Positions 11,808 through 23,616 of a DNA stretch of 64,000 nucleotides are shown here, in pieces; the first letter of the stretch is position 1; each line of letters opens with the position of its first letter. Origin of the DNA: Lineus longissimus. Lineage: Eukaryota > Nemertea > Pilidiophora > Heteronemertea > Lineidae. The stretch lies in contig NC_088322.1 in NCBI RefSeq assembly GCF_910592395.1, forward strand, positions 7,869,431-7,933,430, given 5' to 3'. A model generated the notes under the pieces. That model ran no database searches, was not told where the DNA came from, and was given only the letters and a program-made list of their open reading frames with translations. The position numbers and the translations under genes were made by a program.

Positions 11808-14800
11808 TTAAAAGAATGGTGTACTAGTGTGTAGAATTATGTAATGTGTACAATTTAAAAAGTTGTTACCCGTTTCTGTTAGTGGATAGGGGGCTGCACC
11901 ACCATGGGGCGCCACTTGATGCTGTATTCCATATTCTGGTGGTGGCGTGTAAGGGTAAGGCATACCAGCCTTGGATGCCGGTATTGGACTGGAGTAGGGA
12001 GGAGGCACCATATGCGAGGGAGGGAACCTAAAGGACGAAAATGAGATGCTAAAAAAATATGTAAATTTTGCTAAAAGGGCCGTTCATTCAGAGTGTACGG
12101 ACGATTTTCAGATTTTTCACGACTCCCTACCTCCCTGTGCGCATTTAGGGCTCAGCACACAATTAAATCTGCAATAGGGTCCGTGTACATTTTGTGTACA
12201 TACATTTTCGTGATTAAAAAAAGTTCAATGCTGCGATTTTCAAACTTTGCAGAAGTGTTGTCCTATATCTTGTCAATGTCATAAGGGAATTTTAGAAAGT
12301 TCCAATGATTCTTAATTGTTTTATAAGCGTTTTCGTGAGACATGCAAGAATATGACACGATGCGGGGCCGTGTTTACTGCCTGTGAGAGAATATCTTTCC
12401 GACCCCGTAAAATCTAGAAAAGCAGTTCCTATTTCAAAAGCGACCTGAATCATGTTAGTTGATATCATTCAAAGTCAAAAAGCCTAATATGATGTTTGCA
12501 AACCAAATAACTAACATTGCAGGCAGTATTTAGGCATGACAGGGCTTTTTAAAAATTGCATCACATTTGTCCCCATGGTACCACTGAACAGTTAATAGTT
12601 AATAGTTGATGGTGTCACCCAAGAGATCGTCATCGGTGAAGTATGTACACTATTACACTGTAAACATGTCAGTCTACATGATTTTGCAATTGTTTCCGTT
12701 CAGTAGTAATGCAACTACATGGCGCCTTGAGCGTGGTGGACCACGGAAAGGCGCCCTATATAGGTATTTCTATTCATTCATATTCATTCAAATACATGTA
12801 GGTTTGAAATCAATAAAACCTCATAAACCTCGCTGTACGCCGAATCTTTTTCATTTCATATAGTGACATGTGAGGTGAGTAAGATGTGAGGTGTATCATT
12901 TTTTTGGGAGGATGGTTGGTGTGTTATCGAGAAGGACTTTCCTCTAAACACAGGGATGTGGCAGTTGGCGTGTAGCATAGCCACAGTTGGGTAAGTTTGC
13001 GGCAAGTTGGCCCCTTGGTGACAGTCACAACGTGATTGTGTTAGCCGGCGATGAAGCCAAGCCCCCTCCGGTATGCGATGGATGATTATGTCGTTAGCTT
13101 GTTGACAGTAGATTTGAATTTTGCGGGAAAAAATGTAAATTTCATTCATTCATTCATTGAAAGCCCAGCGAGTGCAATGAAATCTCGACGAGTTTTCACA
13201 GTACACCTCGTCTGGCAGGTCAGCCTGGCCCTGTTGATTATACGCGCCAAACCAAGTGATACTAATCATGATAATTGAAATAAGGGAAAACCCACTACTT
13301 TCCGATACTCACCCTTGTGGTGGTCCCATGAAATTCTGCTGATTTCCTGGAGGGTTCCTGAACCGGACGTTTTGGCTAATGTTGGAGACTGGTAGTGCTC
13401 GGCCGGGGCCACTTTGTCGTGCTGGCGGTCTCTGCGGTTGTGCTGGAAGGAAACAAATAAAGGAGGTTAGAGGAAAAATTAACCAAGCCTTTGGATTTTT
13501 TGCAACTTTGTGTAAGAGTTAATTGCCGCCAAAACTCTTTCCATGTACACAATATGTGAACTGGCGAGTTCGAAAATGTACTTGCATGACAGATCGAAGA
13601 AGGAGTCGGAACTACCCATAGCACAGAATGTCGACCGGCGCTGGGCCACCACACTACAAGCAGGACGGGAATTGCCCTCGAATGATGGCGTTTCATTCTT
13701 CTGGCAGAAAGTAAACTACTCTCTCACATCAGTTATTTCCACGAGACCCCTAACACCACAATCACCAAACGCACGGCGGTTGGCCGTTTCGGAAAAATAA
13801 CACAGGACGTGAACGCTTGGTCATTCCGAAAAGTAGTTCGGTCTGTGATAGTCTGGCCTTGCCCCAAACAGCTATCTTGAAAAAAATAGCGCCACGCACT
13901 GGCATTACATAGTAAAAACATCACTGAGCTGGGGCTTCCGTCTGCGCAGAAATGCGCAGTAGGCTAAATTGCGTATGGCTGGATTTGTTTGCCTTTTTCG
14001 AGGCCGCCGCACATAGGCTCGATGTTTAGCGTAGCGGATCGAGGCCTATGTTAATTGGGGACACAGAACCCGGTTCACCAGACGATTCAAAACAACTTAC
14101 TGGCACGTTGCAGCGGACCTGGCGCCACCTTTCTCTGTTTTTTGCGACACTGGTAGTAGCCGATGGCCACTCCTATTATCACAGCGACGGATATCAGTAC
14201 CACACAGACAGCTATGATGGCACCTGTTGACATGCTGGAAAAGATGCATTTTCAAATCTGAATACAAAATCGCAACTAACACCTGGAGAAGGATGTTCTG
14301 AATGAAACAGGAAATTTGCAAGTTCGCAATTTTTTTCCTTCGGATTCAACATTACTGACATCATCGCTTATTTCGAGACCAACTTAGTGCCACGACAAAA
14401 CCCTGTCGTGGAATTAGATACCTGTGAAAAAGACTTAGTTTTTGTCACTGTGGCCGGGTTTTAAAACTCGGACCCTCCGATTAGTACAATGACCGCCATT
14501 TTTGAAGCTCGATCGATCCGAAATTTGACCTCACTAATTTTTTTATGTTTTCAGTTTTCGTCTCCTGGTGGCAAAGCGAAGATTCAGATTGGACCAACTT
14601 TTGGTGTTGAAGGTAATCTGCCCTTAGCTTTTACATTTACAGTCGTTTCAGATTCATAGCCCTAGCCCACTGTTATGAAACCTGCCATGCCCTGGAAGGA
14701 CGGCGGATGAAACGCGATTGTAAAGTATCGTTAAGCTAATAAATCAACAAGATACATATATACATACCCTTGCGCTTTTTGCTAACAAACTATGATATAT

Positions 14801-17800
14801 CAGGTTGCCTGGCACATTTTTGGCTACAGGGTACAACAGGTCAGTATTCAGTTGACAGAATCCACGATTCGGGTTGACATAGACATACATGTAGATGTTA
14901 TAGATCGACCAATAGCCTCCCCCCCCCCCCCCACCCCCTGATTGGCAGCAGTATCCCACGACCAACTACCTCCCCCAGTTATCACAGATGTTCGTCTTTG
15001 GTTGACCCACAACTATGACCCCTGGCTTAATTGACAACAGCACCTACCCTGGTTGACAGCAGTACTCCTTGTTGGTTGAACCACAGCAGGAGCTGTAATC
15101 ACTTGGTTCAAAAGGAAGAGGGCAAACGAACAGTCCCAGGTAAGTCCCATTGTCGTTCTTTTCATAGTTTTTACAGACGCTACCTGAAAAATAACAAAAA
15201 ACAAGCCATTTGGCGACATTGACTCACTTGGGTGGATAGTTCAATGTCGCTCCAGATGGTGACCTTGACTTAACCCCAGCTCGAGGTAATCTTGCGCAGT
15301 GTTTCTTCGGCCCAGATACATTGTAGTGGAAAACGTCTAGTACAAAGAACGCCTTGCTTGCGCCAGACTAATAAGTGAAAAAGGTCTGGCTGCGCGAGAC
15401 TGCTATGATTAGAAGTATATTTTTACAAGCCTGTCCGGGGATCAATTGACTTTTCGATAACTATAGCGATTTATAACATTCTAATAGCCTGGGAATGTTG
15501 TATTTATTGTTAGTAATAACATTCTTTGATTGTAAAGCGATTTTATGCAGTTTTAGCATTGTATCCGTAGACTTTCCGTTGATTCCGTTGAATCCGTCGA
15601 TTCCGATAAATCGACATGGCCATCGTTGGCTATATAGCAGCTTTGTTAACTGATGCAAGACTCGACTTTTTCTTATGGTCTGGAGCCAAAGGTCCGGAAT
15701 AGTATGGTTGCCAGGTCTAAAGACTTGTGGTTATTTGGAAGAGTTCCAATACAAGTTGTGCCAATGAATGCCCGTATGAAATGCTTTTGCCTTCAAAATC
15801 ATGTACATTTACACTATAATAGTCGTTCCTGTACCAAACTGAGTAAAATCATTTGCTTGTCTTTTATCTCACATATTTAATTGAATGATAAAACTTCCTG
15901 AATTGAATCGGAGCCTTTCATTAAATAAGTTTGAAAGAATGAAGTCCGAGGGGTTCGTGATCTGTATGATGAGTACGTACATGCGTACATTTACATGAAG
16001 TGGAGACTTACTTCCTGAGCTTGATGAAGTCCTAGAGGTGCGTGACCTATATGAGGAGTACATGAAATAATAACTGCCGCCATAGCTGTATCTGAAACAC
16101 AAACATAGAAGACTGTTAAGGGATGTTTTCACGGCCTTTTATTTTTCGCGGTTCGCGAGCAATGAAAAATATAATGTCGGGAGATGGTACATCTACACCA
16201 CAATGGGCGCTTCCTTGACCGGTCTCTTGAGTGACCAGTCATGCCAAGGTGTCTAGCTCTGAGCGTCGTTAGTTCGAAACTAAATTTGTTTTCGGTATCA
16301 ATTCCAGCGCAACCGTGAGGTCAGCAATGCAACAATGCATGAAAGCAGCCGTGACGTAATTTTGGCGACAAAATTGTGTTCGTAAAAGTATACTTTAGTT
16401 ATTCGGAGACTGAACATTGACCGATTGCGCTGATTTTCGCAGTATAGGCTGTGTGGGAAAAAGTGTGCGACAGATCTTTTTGAAAATCGCGTTTTTGATA
16501 CCGTTGTATTCAATATATTTTTGTTGATGTTTGGCCTACGACAAGGCGTAATGCTATATTCGGCCGGGACACTACCTTTATAAGCTTAGCGGTACCAGAG
16601 TCTTTCAAGTAAATTTATTTGAAAGACTCTGGCGGTACTAACCTTGATGCAGAGTAAGACGACCTATAACTTGTACTTCTGTAACGTGTATAGCGCGAAC
16701 CCGATGACCTTGATCTGGTAGAGCGGGCAGACTGCGTTAAATCTGCGGTAAGAATTTTTAAAATTTTAATTTAAGGACGATACACCATTCCTTATTTTAT
16801 AATGTTTTACAACCTGAAAGATCAACGCACGATCGTGTTGACATATTTCAATAGAGGGTTTTCCCGATGCGCCCGAAACGCCGTCGTGAAGGCGTATCCC
16901 ATGCGCTTTCATGCCATCAGTTTACTCAGTGGGAATTAGCCTGAACTATTAGCACTCCTAATTGACTGACAAAGTATATACAACTGTAAAATGCATGGAG
17001 ATCAATAATGCGAATCGATAGTGCACGAGCATACCAACAGCCATCGTCCTGCCTTCGTCTAACTTCGATTCCCGGCCAATCCATCCCAGACCAGCGAATT
17101 GGTTCTTGACTGACGCAACTGGGGGGGGGGGGGGGGGGGGTGACTTACTACTTCTATTGCAATTAAGACCAGACGAGATGTTCCCAGATATAGGCAACCA
17201 CTAACAGATTTATATTCTATTCTATTAGATTTCATTACCTATATTCGATCATTTAAGGTATATTGTTGTCGGCAATCCACGCCCGTAGCTGGCTTTCTGG
17301 TCTTGGGGGAGGGGCAGAAGACTGCCCTCTCTAGCTACGCCCCTGGCAGGTTTGAGGAAGTGGTTTTGGTGTACAGTGTGGCGATGGATAGAATGCCAAT
17401 GGTCGGTAGGTATTATCGAGAGGATAAGCCCACAGGTGTCAGATTTATCGATTGAAAGTTTCGCCGATGCCATTCTGACATGGTTGACTAACATGTCAAC
17501 CAGTTGACATGTACAAGAACAAGTGTTGCAGGATGAGCTACCCTGGCCATCTCACAATTGATTCTAGCTACTGCCAGCCTGCCACAATGCTGTTAAATCG
17601 GTGTGAACTAATTTTCTTTTCTTCTATTTTTATGTTTTTGACATCACCATCGGCAAAAACTTCGAAGAGCATGTAATGACTTTGTCATCGGTAAACAATC
17701 AAAAACAAAAATAAGCGACGACTGATTGAAGAATTAACCCAGATTTTCAAGATTGAGTTCGTTCTTTTGTATTGAGCGCACTAAATACATACGATTGTCC

Positions 17801-18250
17801 TATTCTAGTATATCAATAAACAAATACATGTTCAGATATTTTGTCAGGACACAGTGTTGTGGACCTTTGCTATAGGCATTGCGATCGATGAAAAATTGCC
17901 AGCGAAGGATTTGTCATTAACGTAAGCCTATGGGTATACATGGTTTGATACTTTAGTCTACAGGCCTTGTACATGTTAGTGTATACTAGTACAGGATATG
18001 GGCTTAATTATCGTCACTGTGGTGTCTGCTGTATTGAAAACCCTTACTTCTATAAGGCTATGGGGGACAAGTCATACAGTTGACACTTCCAACAAGTCCC
18101 ACAATCTGTACTAGAGCTCTGAACTAGGCCTTAACACAAGTGCTTTCCCATGATTTCATAGAAATTCTCACCTATGCACAGCAATAAGATGATCCCGCTA
18201 AATATCCAAGAGAGCCATGATTGTACACGATACATCATGACAGTCGCCAT
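11808..18250 (-). CDS. Shisa-family type I membrane protein, 7 exons, 292 aa
   Basis: Exons, in order: 18250-18172, 16742-16643, 16091-16012, 15183-15048, 14234-14101, 13442-13313, 12027-11808. All phases agree and the sum is 879 nt with one stop. Exon 1 encodes a signal peptide (MATVMMYRVQSW, then a hydrophobic core). Exons 2-3 encode a Ser/Tyr/Arg-rich stretch (SRYTRYRSTSYRSSYS). Exon 4 carries the Shisa cysteine module: C-x-N-Y, then FVCPLPF, SSCCGS and EYCCQPG. Exon 5 is a transmembrane helix (AIIAVCVVLISVAVIIGVAI) followed by basic QCRKKQRK. Exons 6-7 form a Pro/Tyr-rich tail with PPPY and PPPEY, candidate WW-domain ligands. Known Shisa proteins act on receptor maturation or trafficking in the ER and at the cell surface; which subgroup this belongs to I cannot tell. 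The first ATG is chosen because it starts the signal peptide. Introns are 0.6-1.5 kb. Confidence 0.88.
12718..12800 (+). repeat. SINE-like 3' tail in an intron of the Shisa-like gene
   Basis: The string GGCGCCTTGAGCGTGG, then AAAGGCGCCCTATATAGG and a CATTCATATTCATTC tail, resembles the tail seen in tRNA-derived SINEs of many invertebrates and fishes. No clear tRNA-like head is visible upstream, so this may be a truncated copy. Confidence 0.35.
16591..16638. repeat. Hairpin-forming inverted repeat just inside intron 2 of the Shisa-like gene
   Basis: CCAGAGTCTTTCAA at 16595-16608 faces TTGAAAGACTCTGG at 16619-16632, with the self-complementary TAAATTTA between. GTACC on the left pairs with GGTAC on the right across a short bulge. 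It starts about 5 bases past the splice donor of exon 2 (exon end 16643), so in the pre-mRNA the stem would sit next to the 5' splice site. Confidence 0.7.
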
Positions 18251-19536
18251 CTTGTTCAATTGCGTTTTCGTTCCTATGGCGACGTTTGTTGGTCTTCGAA
18301 TTGCATACTGTATAATTTCTGTCAAAGTATACCGGTGGCATTGTGTCAGTGCATTAATAATGTTATCGATTTATTACTTATAAGCATAAAATGAATCCAT
18401 TAGTTTGATAGTTTATTTACTTTCCAGTAGGCGTCGTGGTTGTGTCAGAGTGCAGTATCTTCGTGGGTATCTTCTTCTTTTTGATAAATCGCTCTGCACT
18501 TGGACTGAGGTGTTATTCTCCAGGCCGTATTCCTCCACAAAAAAAAATTGAATCAGCATTTTAAGTAAGTACAACTACGATTAGGTGCCATTTTCGTTTA
18601 TTGGCCTTCTTTTTACTCACCGTCTTGGACTTCTTGAACTATGAGGTAGATATCTATCGCAACTTATGCTCATGTTTCTCTCCTACACTGGTAAAAGAAG
18701 CCTCGTTTTTACTTGTAAATCGAAAAACGAATCAATTTTAGGGTTGAGTGTCTTGTTCAATGAGACAAAGGCGGAGTAGACCCCACAATCTCTAGTCATT
18801 ATGAGCCCGGCGCTTTTACCAATACGGCACTGGTTTCGCATCGCCACTATTGAAATTATGAGAATTTATAATTTCTCGAATAAAATGTCATCGCCGTAGG
18901 AATAGGCCGGTGTAACAGTAACAAATGCCCCCCCCCCCCCCCTGGAAAAGGTGTCCGGCCCTATTGTATTCTGCAATATGGTTCTATAGAGACCCTGACC
19001 GTCAACAGCTCAGAGATTGAAGCGCATAATAGAATCCTTTGTTTCCCGGGCATTCTATCCTAGGACATTTTAAACTTCTACACCGGCAATGGAGGGTGAT
19101 TGATGATGATTACGATACTGATATCTACCACTAAATGATATTAGTCCCTTCGTGTTGCATATAAACATTCCTAAAGGTGGTGATCTATACCTGAGGAAAA
19201 ATACGTATTTCTTCCAGATGATGACATTGGTCGCTTAGTGTACTCCTCCATTAACCCTAACCGTAGAACAAACAAAATTCGAACAAGACAAATTCATATG
19301 GTATGCAAGACAAATTCATTGGCTATAATGATTTTTAAAGCATTTTATTCAAAAATCTAAATTCAATCAAAAGTGCATCCCTAGTGACAATAAGATTATG
19401 GGCATCGACCGGCCTATCGACGCAGCGTCCTCGTCCCGAGTACCCTAACGACGACTCTCTTACATAGACTTTACCGTGTATTTTAAGTTGCACTTTGCCG
19501 GGAAGAATTCACATCCAGTTGGCGAGAAAATACCAC
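18251..19536. other. Upstream region of the Shisa-like gene
   Basis: It should hold the Shisa-like promoter, but I see no clear TATA box. A short open minus-strand frame near 18430-18540 ends at TAA overlapping AATAAA, and a plus-strand frame overlaps it; neither has splice partners or recognisable motifs. A C run lies near 18930. Confidence 0.4.
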
Positions 19537-20034
19537 TTAAATATGAAAGTTTATAGGTGGAATCATACCAAGTTTGAATGATTTGAAGCAGTCCGCTTTT
19601 GAGCCACAAACGCACGCTGTTAGAATGATCAGGGCGGCGAACAGCACGACAAGTCCGACGGTGACCCATGCTGCCCTCCAAGGCCGGGCCGGCCGGACAG
19701 TCAGTCGGTAAACGGATAAGGCATACCCTAGTTTGTTCTGTGCAGAGCAAATGAAGACTCCGTTATTCGAGATTTCGACATTATAGATCGTCGCAATCAT
19801 GTTCGATGATGAATAGTATGTCTTCGTTTTCGGAAGAGGGTCGCCAGATTGTACTGCGTACGAAACGACGGGTTTGGGAGTTCCGCTAGCTATGCATTCG
19901 ATGCGAACCTCATCCCCTTCTGTCGCCCGGATGTGATTTTGGCAACAGTTTCGTATCGACGCTTTTTGGTCCGCTGCTGATGAATACAAAATGCAGAATG
20001 CTGCCAATATCATTGCAGTGAAAATGTTATTCAT
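19537..20034 (-). CDS. Small single-Ig-domain membrane protein, 165 aa
   Basis: An intact single-exon frame encodes a signal peptide (MNNIFTAMILAAFCILYSS), one Ig-like domain of about 90 residues, a transmembrane helix (VTVGLVVLFAALIILTACV) and a short tail. The Ig domain shows RIECIASGTPKPVVS for the first cysteine strand and NNGVFICSAQNKLG for the second. It opens with NCC and has the spacing G-x-P-x-P, SGDPLP, as in the Ig parts of the LRR-Ig proteins at 21673 and 26967 (DGCC, SGNPFP; KDCC, NGNPFP). It therefore looks like a paralogue that lost its LRR part, or the form from which the others grew. A possible acceptor (TTTGTAG) 22 bases before the ATG suggests a 5' UTR intron. A surface receptor or decoy role is inference. 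Confidence 0.85.
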   Translation of the reverse strand: MNNIFTAMILAAFCILYSSAADQKASIRNCCQNHIRATEGDEVRIECIASGTPKPVVSYAVQSGDPLPKTKTYYSSSNMIATIYNVEISNNGVFICSAQNKLGYALSVYRLTVRPARPWRAAWVTVGLVVLFAALIILTACVCGSKADCFKSFKLGMIPPINFHI

Positions 20035-21672
20035 GATTATTTCTCCTCAAATCTACAAAGTAGCGTCCTTTTCAAATTTTTATTGCTTCGTTTGGAGTCG
20101 ATGTGGTCTCATTTTTATAATGACGTCATGACCACTCGTTAAGGTCCGTATCCTGCTCGAAATATATGTTAGCAAGAGTGTATTTGTCGGAGAAAGCAGT
20201 CTCCAAGAGTAGCAACAAAGGCAGAATCCTTCTGAGTATTGGCAGCACCCGTAGGGCCTGCTGTTACTGCCACTAACTGCTCCTGTGGAGTCACTTGAAA
20301 TGGCGCGTACTCATTGGTTGAGAAACCCGAATAATCTTTATAGCGAAATCTATATCACAGGGGTTATATCACGAACGAATCGATTGAATCCATAACAGCA
20401 TGGCACGCAGTAACTTCAACACCACACCAAAGAAATGTTTCTCAAAAAAGCAGGAAATATCTATTTGAATCAATCCTCATTGAATACAAAACTTAAACTG
20501 ACTTCAGAACGTGAACGATGTACATTGAATAATACACAGTAGACGATCCGGAGTGCACCAGAATGATTTCGCACCTGGCACCAATTTACATACATCACGT
20601 AAAATGCACATACAATGAATAACAATACACAGTACACGAGGCCTGGCTGTCACATACGCAAATATAATTCGAAGTCATACTCTACTTTCTGAACAAACCG
20701 TATATTTCCATTGTCTCTGTCTGTAACCAGTCTCTTAGTATTGTTACTTGCATGAATGATATAATATATATCAGATGTTGTTGATGTATAGAGTGTAAGG
20801 TTTTTAGCACGCAAACCTTTTTTATAATCCCTCATCAACAATATGCACCATAATTTTTAATTGTAATTTATATTTTGCCATTGGGAAATTGAGAAAATTA
20901 TGCTCTCATGATCACTTGTCTGATGTACAGCAGTGTTCTCAGTATTATGCTCATTACTGGTAATTAAGCGTCATAATTAGTCATGTTAATTACATGTACT
21001 GAGAAGTATTGACATGGGTCGAACCTGACCTAACTACAGCGAACGTGAATGAATGGCTGTTTGCTTAATGTTGTAAACTTGGCTTTGTGCGAACCCATAG
21101 TATGAATTAGCAAAAAAGGATCTTCAAAAACCATTTCTCGTCCAAATAGCTAAAACTATACCTACAATGCAGTCATTGTTCCAACAGAATGTACGATTTA
21201 CATACAGTCACTTTGTCACTACTGACGTGTCACTCTAAGAATGAACAAGACTATGCTAAATAGCCGGTTACATACGATTCACGATATCTCTTTTGACTCT
21301 CATATCTTTTCCACCAGCGACTTGTACCGTGACAAGTTGCAACGTGGATCCTATGTAAATACAACTGTGTAATTGTGATAGGACAGCCATGTGAGCGTCT
21401 CGTTCAAACGGACGTAAGGCCTGGTTTATATGAGCTCCACGGTATCAAAGCTATTGTTCACCGACGTGTCCGTATACCGTTTTCACTGTGTAACTCGATG
21501 TAAACATTGCCTGAAGGCAACAGGAAGTCAGAACCGTTTTGTCTTCTTGACGTTTCAGCTCGAAGGAAATCTTTGAGAAGACGAAAAAAATCGTCGACCA
21601 TCGCGTGTAAGGGTGATGCGCAAGCTCGCGTGTTTTTTTTCTCTCTCTCAGCCGGTTACCAAAGGGTTATGT
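20035..21672. other. Intergenic stretch, nothing recognised
   Basis: AT-rich sequence with only short unsupported open frames (for example 20650-20841 on minus and 21507-21710 on plus). No repeat family, RNA gene or clear promoter motif was recognised. It lies between two genes on the minus strand, so it should hold the promoter of the single-Ig gene and the 3' UTR of the LRR-Ig gene. Confidence 0.4.
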
Positions 21673-23616
21673 CTAAAAACCGGAATAGTTTCCATTTTCT
21701 ACGAGTGTAGTGTCATCAGTCCTCTTCCGACTCGGCAAACCACATTTTCTTGAGTTCAATATATAGGTCAAACTCATAATGCATATCAACAGTAAAATAA
21801 AACAACCCACTCCTATACCAATCCAAACACCCAAGGGACTACTACCACTCTTTTCTGGCACCAACCGGTAATAAGATGTAGAAATACCCATAATGCTCCT
21901 TGCGTCACATGTGAAGACCCCGGATGTATCCCACGTGACGTTCAAAATCATCACCACGCCATCTTGCGAGAAAATCGTCTTGTTCTCTGGGAAAGGGTTT
22001 CCGGACACCACGCTGAACGATATCTCGGGCCGAGGGTTACCGGACGCCGTGCATGTGATCTTGGCCATTCTGTGCACTTTCAACTTCACTGTGTTATTGC
22101 AGCAGCCGTCAATACTCGGTGCAGAGCAGCCGTATTCGTCATCTGATATCTGCTCAACGTATCGATCACGAAATTTCTCGGGATAAGTACACGATACCAT
22201 AAGATGTATACGCGCCTCATTGCGTAACATCCAATCCTTCATAACTCGCATACTGCAGTTACACTCAATGAAGTTGTCTCCAAAGCTCACTTGGGGGACA
22301 CCGTATTTAACGGTCATGCGCAGGAGGCCCGTGAACATTTCCGGCGACAGGGTCTGGAATTTATTTGTGTCCAACATGAGTAAGATCAACTTGGGGAGAT
22401 TTCGGAATATTCCTGGCCTAATTTGCGTCATCTCGTTCTCGTTTAGATACAGGTTCTGCACAGTTTGCAATCCGTGAAAACAGTCGTATTCAAATTCGTT
22501 GATGTGATTGTTACCCATATCCAGAGTAATCAGACTGTTCAGTCCCGTAAAGGTGTCGTTTTTTATGAATGTCATGTTGTTGAATTTCAGCCTCAGCTTT
22601 TGTAAGCCTTGAAGAAATTTGAAAGTCTCTTTTGGAATTAAGCTCAAATTGTTCTTAGATAGGTCGAGTTTCTTCAACTTTTCAAGACCCTTGAAGGCAC
22701 TTGGGTCTATCAGACCTAGTTTGTTTTGAGAGACATCAATACTTGCCATGTTGGGCAAGACAGGCTGCAAAATATTTGAAGGGAATGTTTCAAGCGAATT
22801 ATTTTGTAGTTCCAGTGTCGCCAGAGAACGTAATCCGCTTAGAATATTTCTGGGAAGAACGAGGGGCGCGCCTACTTTGATACCATTAAGGGTCAATTCT
22901 TTCAAGTTTGAAAGATATCGGAAATCGCCGTCTGTAAGTTTTAATCCCGCGTTACCATTCAGGCTAAGTTTTGTTAAAACTTTTAAACCTTTGAACGTCC
23001 CTGTTTGAATGTGTGTGATATTATTGTCGTCAAGGATTAACTCCTGGAGCGACCCAAGGGTCTGAAATAGTCCGGACGACAGGGATTCGATCCTATTCCC
23101 AGCAAGTGACAAAGTTGAGACGCGGGAAGTGCTACCGAATGCCTCAGCTGGGACTGACATGATACTGTTGTTCGTGATATAAATTTGCAGCACGTTTTCG
23201 ATGCCTTTCAGAATGCTGATATTCTTCAACAAAGGGTTGAAATGTATAACTAGCTTCTGAAGTGACGTCAGTCCTGAAAATGCCCCGTCCTCGATTACTT
23301 GTATGGAGTTGGTTATTTGTAGTGTGTCCAGAAAATGAAAGCTGGTGTTGGACTGGAACGTGTTGGTGCTTAGTGTCCCAATATTAGATGAGACGATTGT
23401 CAACCCAGTCACATTCCGAGGGAAATCTCTAATAACGGAAGCCAGCAGAGTTTGGTTCAGCCCTCTACATGTCAAGGTCAGGCCCGCGCCAGGTTCGTCC
23501 ACGCATGCGCAATAGTGTTGTAGGATTGTTGCATTTACGCAAAGAATTTGACACGATGTTAGTATAATCTGCAGCGATATTAACGACCAAAAAGAAGTGG
23601 ACCGTAAACTAGCCAT
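21673..23616 (-). CDS. LRR-Ig transmembrane receptor, 647 aa
   Basis: This intronless frame starts with a signal peptide (MASLRSTSFWSLISLQII...). A cysteine N-cap follows (HYCACVDEPG to TLTCRGLN), then about 13 leucine-rich repeats (for example LQELILDDNNITHIQTGTF, LKKLDLSKNNLSLIPKETF) and an LRR C-cap (NFIECNCSMRVMKDWM to DEYGC). Next come one Ig domain (KITCTASGNPRPEIS ... TSGVFTCDARSIMG), a transmembrane helix (VWIGIGVGCFILLLICIMSL) and a short tail with NGNYSGF. Such proteins act in adhesion, axon guidance or immune recognition; which applies here cannot be told. The neighbouring genes at 19537 and 26967 share its Ig-TM layout, marking a local family. A likely acceptor 16 bases before the ATG suggests a non-coding first exon. 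Confidence 0.92.
   Translation of the reverse strand: MASLRSTSFWSLISLQIILTSCQILCVNATILQHYCACVDEPGAGLTLTCRGLNQTLLASVIRDFPRNVTGLTIVSSNIGTLSTNTFQSNTSFHFLDTLQITNSIQVIEDGAFSGLTSLQKLVIHFNPLLKNISILKGIENVLQIYITNNSIMSVPAEAFGSTSRVSTLSLAGNRIESLSSGLFQTLGSLQELILDDNNITHIQTGTFKGLKVLTKLSLNGNAGLKLTDGDFRYLSNLKELTLNGIKVGAPLVLPRNILSGLRSLATLELQNNSLETFPSNILQPVLPNMASIDVSQNKLGLIDPSAFKGLEKLKKLDLSKNNLSLIPKETFKFLQGLQKLRLKFNNMTFIKNDTFTGLNSLITLDMGNNHINEFEYDCFHGLQTVQNLYLNENEMTQIRPGIFRNLPKLILLMLDTNKFQTLSPEMFTGLLRMTVKYGVPQVSFGDNFIECNCSMRVMKDWMLRNEARIHLMVSCTYPEKFRDRYVEQISDDEYGCSAPSIDGCCNNTVKLKVHRMAKITCTASGNPRPEISFSVVSGNPFPENKTIFSQDGVVMILNVTWDTSGVFTCDARSIMGISTSYYRLVPEKSGSSPLGVWIGIGVGCFILLLICIMSLTYILNSRKCGLPSRKRTDDTTLVENGNYSGF

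Noticed and set aside
18430-18540. Short minus-strand frame ending at TAA overlapping AATAAA
   Set aside because: Possible last exon, but a plus-strand frame is equally open and no partner exon was found.
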